DNA from: Desulfobacterales bacterium
GTDB lineage: Bacteria > Desulfobacterota > Desulfobacteria > Desulfobacterales > Desulfosarcinaceae
Direction of reading: 5' to 3'
Length of the DNA: 64,000 nucleotides
Assembly: GCA_016218685.1 (NCBI GenBank)
Contig: JACRDD010000005.1
Location: 62,001 to 126,000 of the forward strand
In this document: positions 1-8,679 of the stretch, piece after piece
Position numbering within the stretch: the first letter of the stretch is position 1
Layout: every line of letters starts with the position of its first letter
Position numbers and translations under genes: made by a program
Notes under the pieces: generated by a model
Told to the model about the DNA's origin: nothing
Databases searched by the model: none
The model's input: only the letters and a program-made list of their open reading frames with translations

Positions 1-2
1 GC

Positions 3-1073
3 TTTCTGGCCGGGACCCGCCGGATTGTCCGCTACCACGACGTGACGCCCGGTTCCCAGATCACGTGGAATACGGCTTTTCTGGCCGTCACGGGCGCCTG
101 GAAAAGAGGCGGAGAGGAAGAAGTCCGCCATCTGTTGTGGGTCATGGAAGCGGTCGCGGGCAAACGGGAGGATCAGTTGAGCGAAGATCTCAAAAAGGAT
201 CGGCTGTTGCTCTATAAGGAGAGCAACGATGCCTTCCGCAATCTGCTGCTCGGTCGTTTCGGCAAAATGCCGCTGGGTTTTCCGCCGGATTGGGTTTACG
301 AAAGCGCGTTTGGAAATGACTACCGCCAATTCATCGCGCAACGGACCAAGGAGTCGCCGCTGAAATCTTTGGAACCCATCGATATTGAAGCAGAGCGCGA
401 CAATCTTACGCGTCAGATCGAACGCACGCCTTCCGAAGAAGAACTGCTCTTATATCTCAACCATCCAGGCGATGCGCTGAAGATGATCCTTTTCCGGAAC
501 ACCTACGGCAACCCTAACCGCCTGCCGCTGGATGTGTGGTTCGAAGGACTGACGCCCGATAAAGAACATATTTTCTTTGATTCCGACGACAAGCCCCACC
601 GGATGCTCATCGTGGACATCTCGCCCGTGGATGCCCAGGGGGTCCGGCTCGTGCGCTATTCACTGGATGACGAAACCTTTACCCATCCGGTTCAGGTGGC
701 CGAACCCTCCAGCCTTGGCGCCGCCGGCCTGGAAATGGCCAACAAGAACATCCCCTTCCACGTGGGCTCGCCCAGTTCCGGCGATCTGTGGGTGATGTAC
801 GTCCAACCTGGCGATATCGTCAAAAAAGGCGAAGAGCTGTTCAATATCACCATCATGAAGCAGGAAAAAGCGGTCCTTTCGCCCATGGACGGGTTCGTCG
901 AACGGGTTCTTAAATCGGCCGATTACCGCACCAGCAAACAGATGATCCCGGTACGGGAAGGCGAACTGCTCGTGGTCCTGGCGCCCATCCCCAAACGCTG
1001 CGGTCGCTGCCAGGCACCCATCAAAAATGAAGCCTTCAATTACTGCCCGACCTGCGGCGAAAGTCTGAACTGA
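3..1073 (+). CDS. Pyruvate carboxylase, C-terminal part with biotinyl domain (5' truncated by window edge)
   Basis: This is the C-terminal ~356 residues of a biotin-dependent carboxylase, most likely pyruvate carboxylase (pyruvate + bicarbonate + ATP to oxaloacetate). The frame is open to the window edge, so the start lies upstream; the stretch YHDVTPGSQ just inside the window fits the end of the carboxyltransferase domain. A biotinyl/lipoyl-type fold follows (from about GSPSSGDLWVMYVQPGDIVKKGEE), with IMKQE where the biotin attachment motif (usually AMKM) is expected; its Lys is the likely biotinylated residue. After the biotinyl domain the protein carries a short zinc-ribbon-like tail, CGRC then CPTC, which standard pyruvate carboxylases lack. 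The next gene starts 7 nt downstream, so co-transcription is possible. The family call is confident; which carboxylase subclass it is cannot be settled from the fragment. Confidence 0.8.
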   Translation, partial: FLAGTRRIVRYHDVTPGSQITWNTAFLAVTGAWKRGGEEEVRHLLWVMEAVAGKREDQLSEDLKKDRLLLYKESNDAFRNLLLGRFGKMPLGFPPDWVYESAFGNDYRQFIAQRTKESPLKSLEPIDIEAERDNLTRQIERTPSEEELLLYLNHPGDALKMILFRNTYGNPNRLPLDVWFEGLTPDKEHIFFDSDDKPHRMLIVDISPVDAQGVRLVRYSLDDETFTHPVQVAEPSSLGAAGLEMANKNIPFHVGSPSSGDLWVMYVQPGDIVKKGEELFNITIMKQEKAVLSPMDGFVERVLKSADYRTSKQMIPVREGELLVVLAPIPKRCGRCQAPIKNEAFNYCPTCGESLN

Positions 1074-1080
1074 TATCCGG

Positions 1081-1845
1081 ATGGGAACTTCAACGATTAA
1101 AGCGATCCTATTCGATAATGACGGCGTATTGGTCGATACGGAGCGTCTTTTCTTCCAGGCCACCCAAGAGGCCTTTTCGACCGATGGGGCGCTGATCTCC
1201 CTGGATCAATGGGCCACTTGGTATTTGGCGGAAGGCAAGCGCTCGCGGGAAATCGGTATTTCGCTTGGTATTCCCGATCTTCAAATTGAAGCAACCATCA
1301 AAAACAGGGATCGGCTGTTTTGGGCCAATGTTGAAGCAGGGGTTCCGGTTCTTCCTGGCGTCCGGGAGGCCTTGCGCCATTATTCCAAATGTTATCGATT
1401 GGCGGTTGTAACGGGCGCCTCCCGGTCCCATTTCGAGCGCGTGCATTCAGGTACCGGGCTTACCGGCTTTTTCGAACTCATCGTGACGCGCGATGACTAT
1501 GATGAACCCAAACCCAGCCCCCAATGTTATTTAATGGCCCTCCAGGCGCTCGGCGTGAACCCACGGGACTGCCTGGTCATTGAGGACTCGCCGCGGGGAG
1601 CAGCGGCCGCGATCCGAGCGGGGGCGCGGTGCGCCGTCATCCCCAGGCCATTGACAAAGCTTGACTTGTGCCCCGCCGGATGCGAAATCCTGAGGAACAT
1701 GACGGAATTATCTTCGTTGATAAAATGGAAGGCATGCCATGAAAGCACTGCCCCTTCTTTTCGAAAACAACCGCAAATGGGCGTTCCAGATATCCCAGAA
1801 CGACCCCCATTTTTTCGCCAAACTGGTCCGGCAGCAGAACCCTGA
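1081..1845 (+). CDS. HAD-superfamily hydrolase (phosphatase / beta-phosphoglucomutase-like)
   Basis: A haloacid dehalogenase-like phosphatase of 254 residues. Motif I is FDNDGV, with the Asp nucleophile at residue 12 and the general acid/base Asp at 14. A helical cap follows, then motif II VVTGAS, a Lys in DEPKPSP, and the acidic motif VIEDSPRGAAAA, the usual order for subfamily I phosphoglucomutase or phosphoglycolate phosphatase relatives. The substrate cannot be predicted. The HAD fold should end near residue 220. The last ~35 residues are translated from DNA shared, in another frame, with the start of the carbonic anhydrase gene (107 nt overlap) and look unrelated to the family, as if an original stop codon had been lost. 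Confidence 0.85.
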   Translation: MGTSTIKAILFDNDGVLVDTERLFFQATQEAFSTDGALISLDQWATWYLAEGKRSREIGISLGIPDLQIEATIKNRDRLFWANVEAGVPVLPGVREALRHYSKCYRLAVVTGASRSHFERVHSGTGLTGFFELIVTRDDYDEPKPSPQCYLMALQALGVNPRDCLVIEDSPRGAAAAIRAGARCAVIPRPLTKLDLCPAGCEILRNMTELSSLIKWKACHESTAPSFRKQPQMGVPDIPERPPFFRQTGPAAEP

Positions 1846-2362
1846 GTACCTTTGGATCGGTTGTTCGGACAGCCGGGTTCCGGCCAATCAAATCATCGGC
1901 CTGCTTCCCGGCGAGCTCTTTGTACACCGCAATGTCGCCAACCTCGTCATCCATACGGACATGAACTGTCTTTCGGTGCTTCAATATGCCGTGGAGATAC
2001 TGAAAATCAAACATATCATTGTTTGCGGGCATTATGGCTGCGGCGGCGTAAGGGCCGCGATGGAAAGTCAACCGCACGGATTGATCGATAATTGGCTTCG
2101 GCACATTCGCGATATTCATCAGAGACGGTCCGTTGAACTGGCGCGATTCCCACTGGAGGAAAGAATCAACCGGCTTTGCGAACTCAACGTGATCGAGCAA
2201 GTCAAGAATGTCGGCAGCACGACCATTGTCCAGGAGGCGTGGCAAAGAGGCCAGCGGGTGACCGTTCATGGTTGGATTTATGCGATATCCGATGGGCTGT
2301 TGAAGGACATGAACGCTTGCATCTCTTCAATGGCCGACCTTGGGAAGCTTGAAAAGAGGTGA
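1739..2362 (+). CDS. can: Beta-class carbonic anhydrase
   Basis: Interconverts CO2 and bicarbonate in the cytoplasm. All four expected active-site residues are visible: the zinc ligands Cys42, His98 and Cys101 (in GCSDSR and CGHYGCGG) and the Asp44-Arg46 dyad. The length of 207 residues is normal for the bacterial beta class. The start ATG lies inside the 3' end of the HAD gene in a different frame, so translation is probably coupled to it. The pyruvate carboxylase just upstream consumes bicarbonate, so the neighbourhood fits local bicarbonate supply; that link is inference. Confidence 0.95.
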   Translation: MKALPLLFENNRKWAFQISQNDPHFFAKLVRQQNPEYLWIGCSDSRVPANQIIGLLPGELFVHRNVANLVIHTDMNCLSVLQYAVEILKIKHIIVCGHYGCGGVRAAMESQPHGLIDNWLRHIRDIHQRRSVELARFPLEERINRLCELNVIEQVKNVGSTTIVQEAWQRGQRVTVHGWIYAISDGLLKDMNACISSMADLGKLEKR

Positions 2363-2465
2363 CGTCCGATCTTGCCTTAACCGATTGATTTATATCCCCG
2401 TGTGTTTACCATAGAGCCTCGATGACAGATCACGATCGCCTTTTATCAGCACAGGAGTTTTACAC

Positions 2466-3527
2466 ATGCCATCCCCAGCCATCCAAAAATACGATTTCGA
2501 AACCGGTGTTTTCCGCCCCCCCAGCGAAGGCGGCAGTTTCTCGCTGCTGGTGCGCTTCACCCGCAACTGCCCCTGGAACCGGTGCGAGTTTTGCGCCATG
2601 TACAAAACCGAAAGGTTTGAACTGCGCAGCGTCGCCGAGATTAAACAGGATATCGATGCCATGGCGGCCATGTGCAACGATTTAAAGGCGCTCTCGGCAA
2701 AAGGCGGCCGGGGCGACTCCGTGAGCCATGAGGGGGCCGTGGCCCTGCTCAGCCGACACCCGGAGCTCAACCATCACCAGGGTTTCGCCATGGTGTACCA
2801 CTGGCTGATCTCGGGGGGCAAAACCGCCTTTGTCCAGGACGCCAACAGCCTGATCATGCCGCCCGATCAACTGATCGAAGTCTTGCGCCATTTACGCCAA
2901 ACCTTTCCATCGCTCACGCGGGTCACCTCCTACGGCCGTTCCAAAACCCTGGCCCAGCGAAAACCCGAAGAGTTGCGGGCCATCCGAGAGGCCGGCCTGG
3001 ACCGGCTGCACGTGGGCCTGGAGACCGGGGATGACGAACTGCTGCGGCGCATGAAAAAAGGAGTGACGGCCCAAGGGCACATCGAGGGCGGACGCAAGGC
3101 CATGGCCGCCGGCTTTCAGCTTTCGGAGTACTGGATGCCCGGTCTGGGCGGCAAGGCGTTTTCGGAAGCGCACGCCTTGCACACGGCCGAAACGCTCAAC
3201 GCCATCAATCCCAATTATATCCGCTCGCGACCGTTCAATCCCCTGCCGGGCACCTCCTTGGAAAGCGCAGTGGCCGAAGGTCATATGCAGCTGCTCAGCC
3301 CCCGGGAGCAGTTGCTCGAACTCCAGCAAATGATCGAGGCCCTGGAGGTCACTTCCCGGGTCTGTTTCGACCATGCCGCCAACTACTGGACCGACCGGAG
3401 CGGCGACCTGCTCTTCACCCACGGCTATGAAGGTTACAAGTTCCCCGAAGAAAAACCCAAAGTGCTCGCGCGCATCGCCGAGGGCCTGTTGACCGATATC
3501 CGGCACCCCACCTTTTTAAGCTTGTAA
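2466..3527 (+). CDS. Radical SAM protein of unknown substrate
   Basis: A 353-residue radical SAM enzyme. Near the N-terminus it has a three-Cys cluster motif, NCPWNRCEFC, with Cys35, Cys40 and Cys43, i.e. C-x4-C-x2-C instead of the textbook C-x3-C-x2-C. Later it has the SAM-barrel stretches RVTSYGRSKTL and LHVGLETGDDELL, resembling Elp3/HemN-type radical SAM proteins. The three cysteines should bind a [4Fe-4S] cluster that cleaves S-adenosylmethionine. No substrate domain is recognisable. The start is supported by AGGAG 8 nt upstream of the ATG. It is followed after 32 nt by a transporter gene on the same strand, so the two may form a small operon. Confidence 0.8.
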   Translation: MPSPAIQKYDFETGVFRPPSEGGSFSLLVRFTRNCPWNRCEFCAMYKTERFELRSVAEIKQDIDAMAAMCNDLKALSAKGGRGDSVSHEGAVALLSRHPELNHHQGFAMVYHWLISGGKTAFVQDANSLIMPPDQLIEVLRHLRQTFPSLTRVTSYGRSKTLAQRKPEELRAIREAGLDRLHVGLETGDDELLRRMKKGVTAQGHIEGGRKAMAAGFQLSEYWMPGLGGKAFSEAHALHTAETLNAINPNYIRSRPFNPLPGTSLESAVAEGHMQLLSPREQLLELQQMIEALEVTSRVCFDHAANYWTDRSGDLLFTHGYEGYKFPEEKPKVLARIAEGLLTDIRHPTFLSL

Positions 3528-3559
3528 ACTGACGGGCGTTCCCACTACGCCGGAGGAAT

Positions 3560-4429
3560 ATGCATCGATCGCGGGCGATACTTCTGTTGCTGGTCGCGGC
3601 CCTGATCTGGAGCAGCGGCGGGTTTTTGATCAAATGGGTCCAGTGGCCGCCCCTGGCCATTTCCGGCATGCGCAGCGCCATCGGTGCGCTCTTTCTGCTG
3701 CTGATATTCCGTCCCCGGGGCTTTCGCTTCAACCGTTACCTGATCGGCGGGGCCGTGGCCTATGCGGTCTGCGTCACCTGCTTTGTGGTCTCCAACAAGC
3801 TCACCAGCGCGGCCAATGCCATCTTGCTGCAGTACACCGCGCCGGCCCACGTGGCGCTTTTCGGCTACTGGTTTCTGGGCGAACGGCCGCGGCGGGTGGA
3901 TTGGATCACCCTGGCGGCCGTTCTGCTGGGCATGCTGCTCTTTTTCTTCGATGATTTGACGCTCAAGGGGTTCTGGGGCAACATCGTGGCCCTGCTTTCC
4001 GGGGCCGGTTTTGCCTGGATGGCACTCTTTTTGCGCAAGCAGAAGGACGCCGATCCGATTCACTCGGTGATCCTGGGCAACCTCATGGCTGCGGCCGTAT
4101 CCCTGCCGTTCATATTGGCAGCCCCCGGTCCTTCGGCCAAAGGCTGGCTGGGGTTGGTGTTGCTGGGGCTGTTCCAGGTGGGCACGGCCTATGCGCTTTT
4201 CACCCTGGCCATCCGCCACGTGACTGCCCTGGAATCGATGCTGATTCCCACCATCGAGCCGATTCTCAATCCGGTCTGGGTGCTGCTGCTGTTGGGTGAA
4301 AAACCGGGCCCCTTGGCGCTCATCGGCGGCACGGTGATCATTGTGGCCATCATCTTGCGCGGCCTGGAGCCCTGGCTGGTGAAGCGATTTCAGCCTTCCA
4401 GCTTGGAACGGCTGGGCCCTACCAACTGA
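3560..4429 (+). CDS. EamA/DMT-family transporter
   Basis: An integral inner-membrane protein of 289 residues with about ten hydrophobic segments in two similar halves, the architecture of the drug/metabolite transporter (EamA) family. Recognisable features include the N-terminal LIWSSGGFLIKW and, in the second half, ALESMLIPTIEPILNPVW, typical of EamA repeats. The substrate is unknown; members export amino acids or other metabolites. GGAGG lies just upstream of the ATG. The last 40 nt overlap, tail to tail, the 3' end of the minus-strand M15-family gene. Confidence 0.85.
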   Translation: MHRSRAILLLLVAALIWSSGGFLIKWVQWPPLAISGMRSAIGALFLLLIFRPRGFRFNRYLIGGAVAYAVCVTCFVVSNKLTSAANAILLQYTAPAHVALFGYWFLGERPRRVDWITLAAVLLGMLLFFFDDLTLKGFWGNIVALLSGAGFAWMALFLRKQKDADPIHSVILGNLMAAAVSLPFILAAPGPSAKGWLGLVLLGLFQVGTAYALFTLAIRHVTALESMLIPTIEPILNPVWVLLLLGEKPGPLALIGGTVIIVAIILRGLEPWLVKRFQPSSLERLGPTN

Positions 4430-5367
4430 AAGACTGGCGTGAGGATCTGCTCGGGCATGGCCTCCCAAGCTTTATCGCAGAAGGCGGCCCGGATCACATA
4501 GCGGCCCGGCGGCAGCGCCGCGGGCAGTTTGTAGCGGATGTTCATCATCTCGCCGATGCCGCCAAAGGTGGGGCAGTTGCCCTCGGCCGTGACCCCGAAG
4601 GTCGGATTGAAGGCGGTCATGGTCTCGAAGCGGCCGTCCGCGCCGGCGCTCTCCAGCGAGAATTCGGGGGATACGCCGATGGGAAAGGCGGTCATGCGGA
4701 TAAACCGCAAGGTCATCTCCTCGCCGGCGGAATAGGCATCGAAATCGGTGACGAGGCCGATGAGTTTGTTATCTATGGAGATATCGGTGCCGACACCGGA
4801 GTTGGTTTCATCCCAGGAACGGGCCGGCCCCACATCCACATGCACCATGTCCGAATGGTAGTAACCGGCGCCACCGAAGCCCAGCTTGCGCACATAGCGC
4901 CACACCCGGGCCGAATCCACCCCCTGGATCTTGATGTCCGCGGCCATGCCGTATTGGTGCAGGCTGGCCGTGGCCGCCAGGGCGCCTTTTTCACGCAGGC
5001 TGGCATTGTAGGCCGGGCTGCGAAAGCCGGAGTGGATTTCGACGCGCGCGCCCAGCCGCAGGTGATCTTCCAGAAAATCGATGAATTCGATCAGGCGCAG
5101 GGAGAGCTCGGCCAGCGGATCGTCGTTGGGGGCATTGAAAATCTTGCGGATCGACACCAGGGCCGCGGGATCGTATTGGCCGGCCCCGGTGCGGTAGACA
5201 CCGGAAAACGAGGCACCGCTTTTGGGGCTGGTCAGGCGCAAACGGCCGTCGCCGCTGTGAATAAAGCGCGGCATATCTTCGGCGGCAGCCGAATCGATCG
5301 CCCCGATCATTCCTGCCGTCAATAGCCATAAGCCGATAAAGAAAATGGTTCGAACCCTTGGCAGCAT
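4390..5367 (-). CDS. Exported M15/DUF882-family murein peptidase-like protein
   Basis: A predicted periplasmic protein of 325 residues. It starts with a signal peptide (MLPRVRTIFFIGLWLL to about DSAAA). The central domain carries SGFRSPAYNASL, SLHQYGMAADI and MVHVDV, which match the zinc-ligand pattern (H...D...H) of the YcbK/DUF882 branch of peptidase M15, enzymes that cut peptide cross-links in murein. About 110 residues follow that I do not recognise. I chose the start at 5367 because AAGGAG lies 9 nt upstream and the signal peptide begins there; an in-frame start 75 nt earlier would add a non-signal-like leader. Substrate cleavage is inferred from family only. Confidence 0.8.
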   Translation of the reverse strand: MLPRVRTIFFIGLWLLTAGMIGAIDSAAAEDMPRFIHSGDGRLRLTSPKSGASFSGVYRTGAGQYDPAALVSIRKIFNAPNDDPLAELSLRLIEFIDFLEDHLRLGARVEIHSGFRSPAYNASLREKGALAATASLHQYGMAADIKIQGVDSARVWRYVRKLGFGGAGYYHSDMVHVDVGPARSWDETNSGVGTDISIDNKLIGLVTDFDAYSAGEEMTLRFIRMTAFPIGVSPEFSLESAGADGRFETMTAFNPTFGVTAEGNCPTFGGIGEMMNIRYKLPAALPPGRYVIRAAFCDKAWEAMPEQILTPVFQLVGPSRSKLEG

Positions 5368-5451
5368 AATAACAAACTCCTTGCAAGGCTTTACTTCGCC
5401 AGATGCCGGGATCTTCTTTAGCTCATTTTGCATGGGAATCAAAGCAGCCCT

Positions 5452-6321
5452 TCAGCCCCGGCGCGCCAAAAGTACCCCGCAGCAAATCAAGGCCCCGCCG
5501 ATGAACAGATTGAGCGTCAGCGGCTCGTCCAGAAAAACAACCCCGCCGGCCACCCCCACCAGGGGAATGAAATAGATCAGGGTGTTGATGGTGCTGGGCC
5601 CTAAAACCGGCACAGCCCGATTCCAGAAATCATATCCCATGGCCGAGCAGACGATCCCTAGAAAGCACACCTGGCCCCAGGCGGCCGCATCCGGACGCGG
5701 CCACGGGTAGAACAACAGCTCCACGCCGGCCGCCGGCAGCAGCGAAACGGCGCCGGCCAGCATGATCCAGGCGGTGAGCAGCAAATTGGGATAGCGGCCC
5801 GCAACGTGCTGGATCAAAAAGGTATAAGCGATCCAGCAACCCACGGCACCGAACATCAAGAGATCCCCCGCAGCCGAAGCCATGCCGCGATCGCGGCCCA
5901 CCAAAAACCCGACCCCCGCCAACGCCGCCAGGGATCCCAGCCAGGTGGCGGCCCGCGGCCAGCGTCGCCCGCGCCAGGCCAGCACCAGTTCGGTGCCCAG
6001 CGGAATGGTGGCGATGATCAGCGAGCCGTGGGAAGCGGTGGTCAGTTTCAGGCCGATGTTTTCGAACGCGAAGTAGAGCGTCACGCCGCTGAGGGTCAAG
6101 GCGCCGATCCACTTGCCGTCGCCGGGCCGCAACGGCACTGCCTGCTTGCGGGTCACCAGCCAGAGCAGCACACCGGCCAGGAAAAAACGCAAACAGGCCA
6201 GGGTCAGGGGCGGGATCTGGCGCACCGCCCCCCGGGTCACCGCAAAGGAGAGGCCCCACACCAGGGTGCAGAAGGCGGCGCACAAGAACGGGATGATACG
6301 GGCCTTATCACGTTCATCCAC
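5452..6321 (-). CDS. EamA/DMT-family transporter
   Basis: A 289-residue multi-spanning membrane protein with two EamA repeats. The first half begins CAAFCTLVWGLSFAVTRGAV and the second contains STINTLIYFIPLVGVAGGVV before a final hydrophobic helix. It differs clearly in sequence from the other EamA protein nearby, so it is not a recent duplicate. The start appears to be GTG. It lies 16 nt downstream of pyrE on the same strand and is probably co-transcribed with it. The transported substrate cannot be predicted. Confidence 0.85.
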   Translation of the reverse strand: MDERDKARIIPFLCAAFCTLVWGLSFAVTRGAVRQIPPLTLACLRFFLAGVLLWLVTRKQAVPLRPGDGKWIGALTLSGVTLYFAFENIGLKLTTASHGSLIIATIPLGTELVLAWRGRRWPRAATWLGSLAALAGVGFLVGRDRGMASAAGDLLMFGAVGCWIAYTFLIQHVAGRYPNLLLTAWIMLAGAVSLLPAAGVELLFYPWPRPDAAAWGQVCFLGIVCSAMGYDFWNRAVPVLGPSTINTLIYFIPLVGVAGGVVFLDEPLTLNLFIGGALICCGVLLARRG

Positions 6322-6337
6322 GGAAGAGGGCCTCGTT

Positions 6338-6910
6338 TTAAGTTTTCAACTGCAAATGATGCATCAACGCTTCCCGGGTCACGATGGCCCGCACATCGGG
6401 CACATGCTGCCGGATATTCTCCAACCCGCCCTCCTGGCGGTCCACCAGCACCACGGCCCGTTCCACGATCAGCCCCTCTTCCCGGGCCCGTTCGATGGCC
6501 TGGATGGTCGAGCCGCCGGTGGTGGCCACATCGTCGATCACCACCACCCGGCTGCCGGCCGGCAGATCGCCTTCGATCCAGCGCGCGATGCCGTGGTCCT
6601 TCTTGGCCTTGCGGATGGAAAAGGCCGATATGGGCTGGCCCTTGAGCTCCGAGGCAAAGGCGGTGGCCATGGCTATGGGATCGGCGCCGAAGGTCAACCC
6701 GCCCACGCCCTGGGGCCGCAAGTCGGCGATGGCCTCGAACATCAAATGGCCCACCAGATACATGCCCCGGGGGCTGAGCACCGTGGGTTTGCAGTTGACG
6801 TAATAATGGCTCATGCGGCCGGAGACCAGCTTGAAGGTCGGCTCGGCCGTGTATTTGAATGACTTCTGGCATAACAGGGCGATCAATTCCCGATGCATTT
6901 CCTGATGCAT
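6338..6910 (-). CDS. pyrE: Orotate phosphoribosyltransferase
   Basis: Converts orotate and PRPP to OMP in de novo pyrimidine synthesis. The PRPP-binding signature [13 protein letters not shown] is present near residue 120, together with the family stretches [16 protein letters not shown] and [11 protein letters not shown]. The length of ~190 residues is normal. The start at 6910 is chosen because GAGGAG precedes that ATG by 6-7 nt and the N-terminus then matches the family; a 15-residue upstream extension in frame is unlikely. A transporter gene follows on the same strand. Confidence 0.93.
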   Translation of the reverse strand: MHQEMHRELIALLCQKSFKYTAEPTFKLVSGRMSHYYVNCKPTVLSPRGMYLVGHLMFEAIADLRPQGVGGLTFGADPIAMATAFASELKGQPISAFSIRKAKKDHGIARWIEGDLPAGSRVVVIDDVATTGGSTIQAIERAREEGLIVERAVVLVDRQEGGLENIRQHVPDVRAIVTREALMHHLQLKT

Positions 6911-7108
6911 GTCCCGCTCCTCGGAAGATTCATGAACTGCTTGATTGCAGGGCACTTATGGGATAATAAAGCCTCCACTGTTGGAAGAAGCCGTGGGTTG
7001 GGTTCCAGTGGAGGCGGAGCAAGGAAAACCGGGTCACGGCACTCCTTGAACTCGTCGCCGTTCATAGCAGGAATGGCCGGGACGGTCAAAAGATAAGTGG
7101 GATGCCCG

Positions 7109-7795
7109 ATGACCGAAGAGAACGCCGACGCCATCATTCGCATGTTTCACGTGCACAAGCGCTATGGGGCCAAGTTCGCCCTCAAAGATCTCTCCCTGGA
7201 TATTTATAAAAACGAGTATCTGTTCGTGACCGGACGCAGCGGGGCCGGCAAAACCACCTTGCTTCGGCTGCTCTACCTGGGCGAGGAGGTTTCCGAAGGC
7301 CAGGTGCTGGTGGACGGCCTGAACCTGTCGCGCATCGCCCGCAACCGCATCCCCCAGTTGCGGCGCAAGTTCGGCATTATCTTCCAGGACTACAAACTGA
7401 TCCCCACCAAAACGGTGTTCGAAAACGTGGCCCTGGTGCTGGAAGTCGCCGGCCGCAAACCGTCCTTGATCGCCAAGAAAGTCAAGAGCGTGCTGCGCAT
7501 GGTGGGCATGGAAGATCGCATCGATGCCTACCCCCAGAGCCTCTCGGGCGGCGAGCAGCAGCGCGTGGCCGTGGCCCGGGCCGCGGCCGGCGATCCCAAG
7601 ATCATCCTGGCCGATGAACCCACCGGCAGCCTGGACGAAGAGTCGGCCGATGTGATCATGAGTTTCCTGGACACCTTCCACTCCCGGGGCGCCACCATCA
7701 TCATCGCCACCCACGACAAGGAACTGCTCGAACGCGGCCATGCCCGGATCATTCAACTGCGCGACGGCCAACTCTGGTCCACGGAGACCGTTTAG
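7109..7795 (+). CDS. ftsE: Cell division ATP-binding protein FtsE
   Basis: The ABC-type ATPase that works with FtsX at the septum to switch on murein hydrolases. It has Walker A GRSGAGKTT, signature LSGGEQQRVAVARA and Walker B IILADEPT. The stretch MFHVHKRYGAKFALKDLSLDI near the start is typical of FtsE. It is followed after 8 nt by ftsX and then by an EnvC-like activator. The start is uncertain: an in-frame GTG lies 12 nt earlier, and I took the ATG. Confidence 0.95.
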   Translation: MTEENADAIIRMFHVHKRYGAKFALKDLSLDIYKNEYLFVTGRSGAGKTTLLRLLYLGEEVSEGQVLVDGLNLSRIARNRIPQLRRKFGIIFQDYKLIPTKTVFENVALVLEVAGRKPSLIAKKVKSVLRMVGMEDRIDAYPQSLSGGEQQRVAVARAAAGDPKIILADEPTGSLDEESADVIMSFLDTFHSRGATIIIATHDKELLERGHARIIQLRDGQLWSTETV

Positions 7796-7803
7796 GAACG
7801 ACG

Positions 7804-8679
7804 ATGCAAAGGTTTTACCGACGCGCCATCAAAGACATCCTGGAAAACCGTTTCCTGACGGCCATCACGGTGGTCACCATCGCGCTCTCCATTCTGATCG
7901 CCGCGGCCTTCGCCCTTTTCTTCGTCAACGCCGGCGACATGCTCAATCTGTGGCAAAAGGGCATGCGCATGATGGTCTATCTCAAAGCCAGCACCTCGGA
8001 AGCCGAGCGCCTGGACACCAAGTTCCGGCTCCAGGGCATCGCCGGGGTCCAGGAAGCCGTCTACATTTCCAAGGATGAGGCCCTGACGCGGCTCAAGGAG
8101 CAGATGCAGCACCATTCGGCCCTGCTGGAAAACCTCAAGGAGAACCCGCTGCCCGACTCGTTCGAAATCACCTTGCAGCCATCGGCGCGCAACAGCGAAG
8201 AGCTGCGCTTTCTGGCCGAACGGATTCAGGCCCTGCCCGGCGTGGCCGAGGTGGAGTACGGCCAGCAGTGGATCCAGCGTTTCACCCACATCATCAACCT
8301 GTTCAGCCTGGCCGGCTATGCCATCGGCGCGCTGTTTTTCATGGCCACCCTGTTCATCGTGGCCAACACGATCCGTCTCGTGCTCTACTCCCGGCGGGAT
8401 GAAATCGAAATCATGCGCCTGGTGGGCGCCACCGACCGCTTCATCAAGATTCCCTTCTACCTGGAGGGCATGATCCAGGGCGGCGCGGGGACCGTCATCG
8501 GCCTGGGCCTGCTCTACGCCGGCTATTCGGCTTTGGCGTTGCATTTCGCGCCCGGTCTGGCCGGCGGCATGATCCAGTTGCGCTTCTTCTCCGTCGGCGC
8601 CAGCGCCGCCGCAATCCTGGGCGGCACGCTCATCGGCTGGCTGGGATGTTGGGTTTCACTCAAGCAGTTTATGAAATGA
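7804..8679 (+). CDS. ftsX: Cell division protein FtsX (permease-like)
   Basis: The membrane partner of FtsE, 291 residues. It has an N-terminal transmembrane segment (TAITVVTIALSILIAAAFALFF), a periplasmic domain of ~130 residues that in the family contacts the EnvC-type activator, then three more membrane segments. The sequence VLYSRRDEIEIMRLVGAT is a hallmark of FtsX. Its stop codon overlaps the start of the next gene (ATGA), indicating translational coupling between FtsX and the hydrolase activator. Confidence 0.95.
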   Translation: MQRFYRRAIKDILENRFLTAITVVTIALSILIAAAFALFFVNAGDMLNLWQKGMRMMVYLKASTSEAERLDTKFRLQGIAGVQEAVYISKDEALTRLKEQMQHHSALLENLKENPLPDSFEITLQPSARNSEELRFLAERIQALPGVAEVEYGQQWIQRFTHIINLFSLAGYAIGALFFMATLFIVANTIRLVLYSRRDEIEIMRLVGATDRFIKIPFYLEGMIQGGAGTVIGLGLLYAGYSALALHFAPGLAGGMIQLRFFSVGASAAAILGGTLIGWLGCWVSLKQFMK

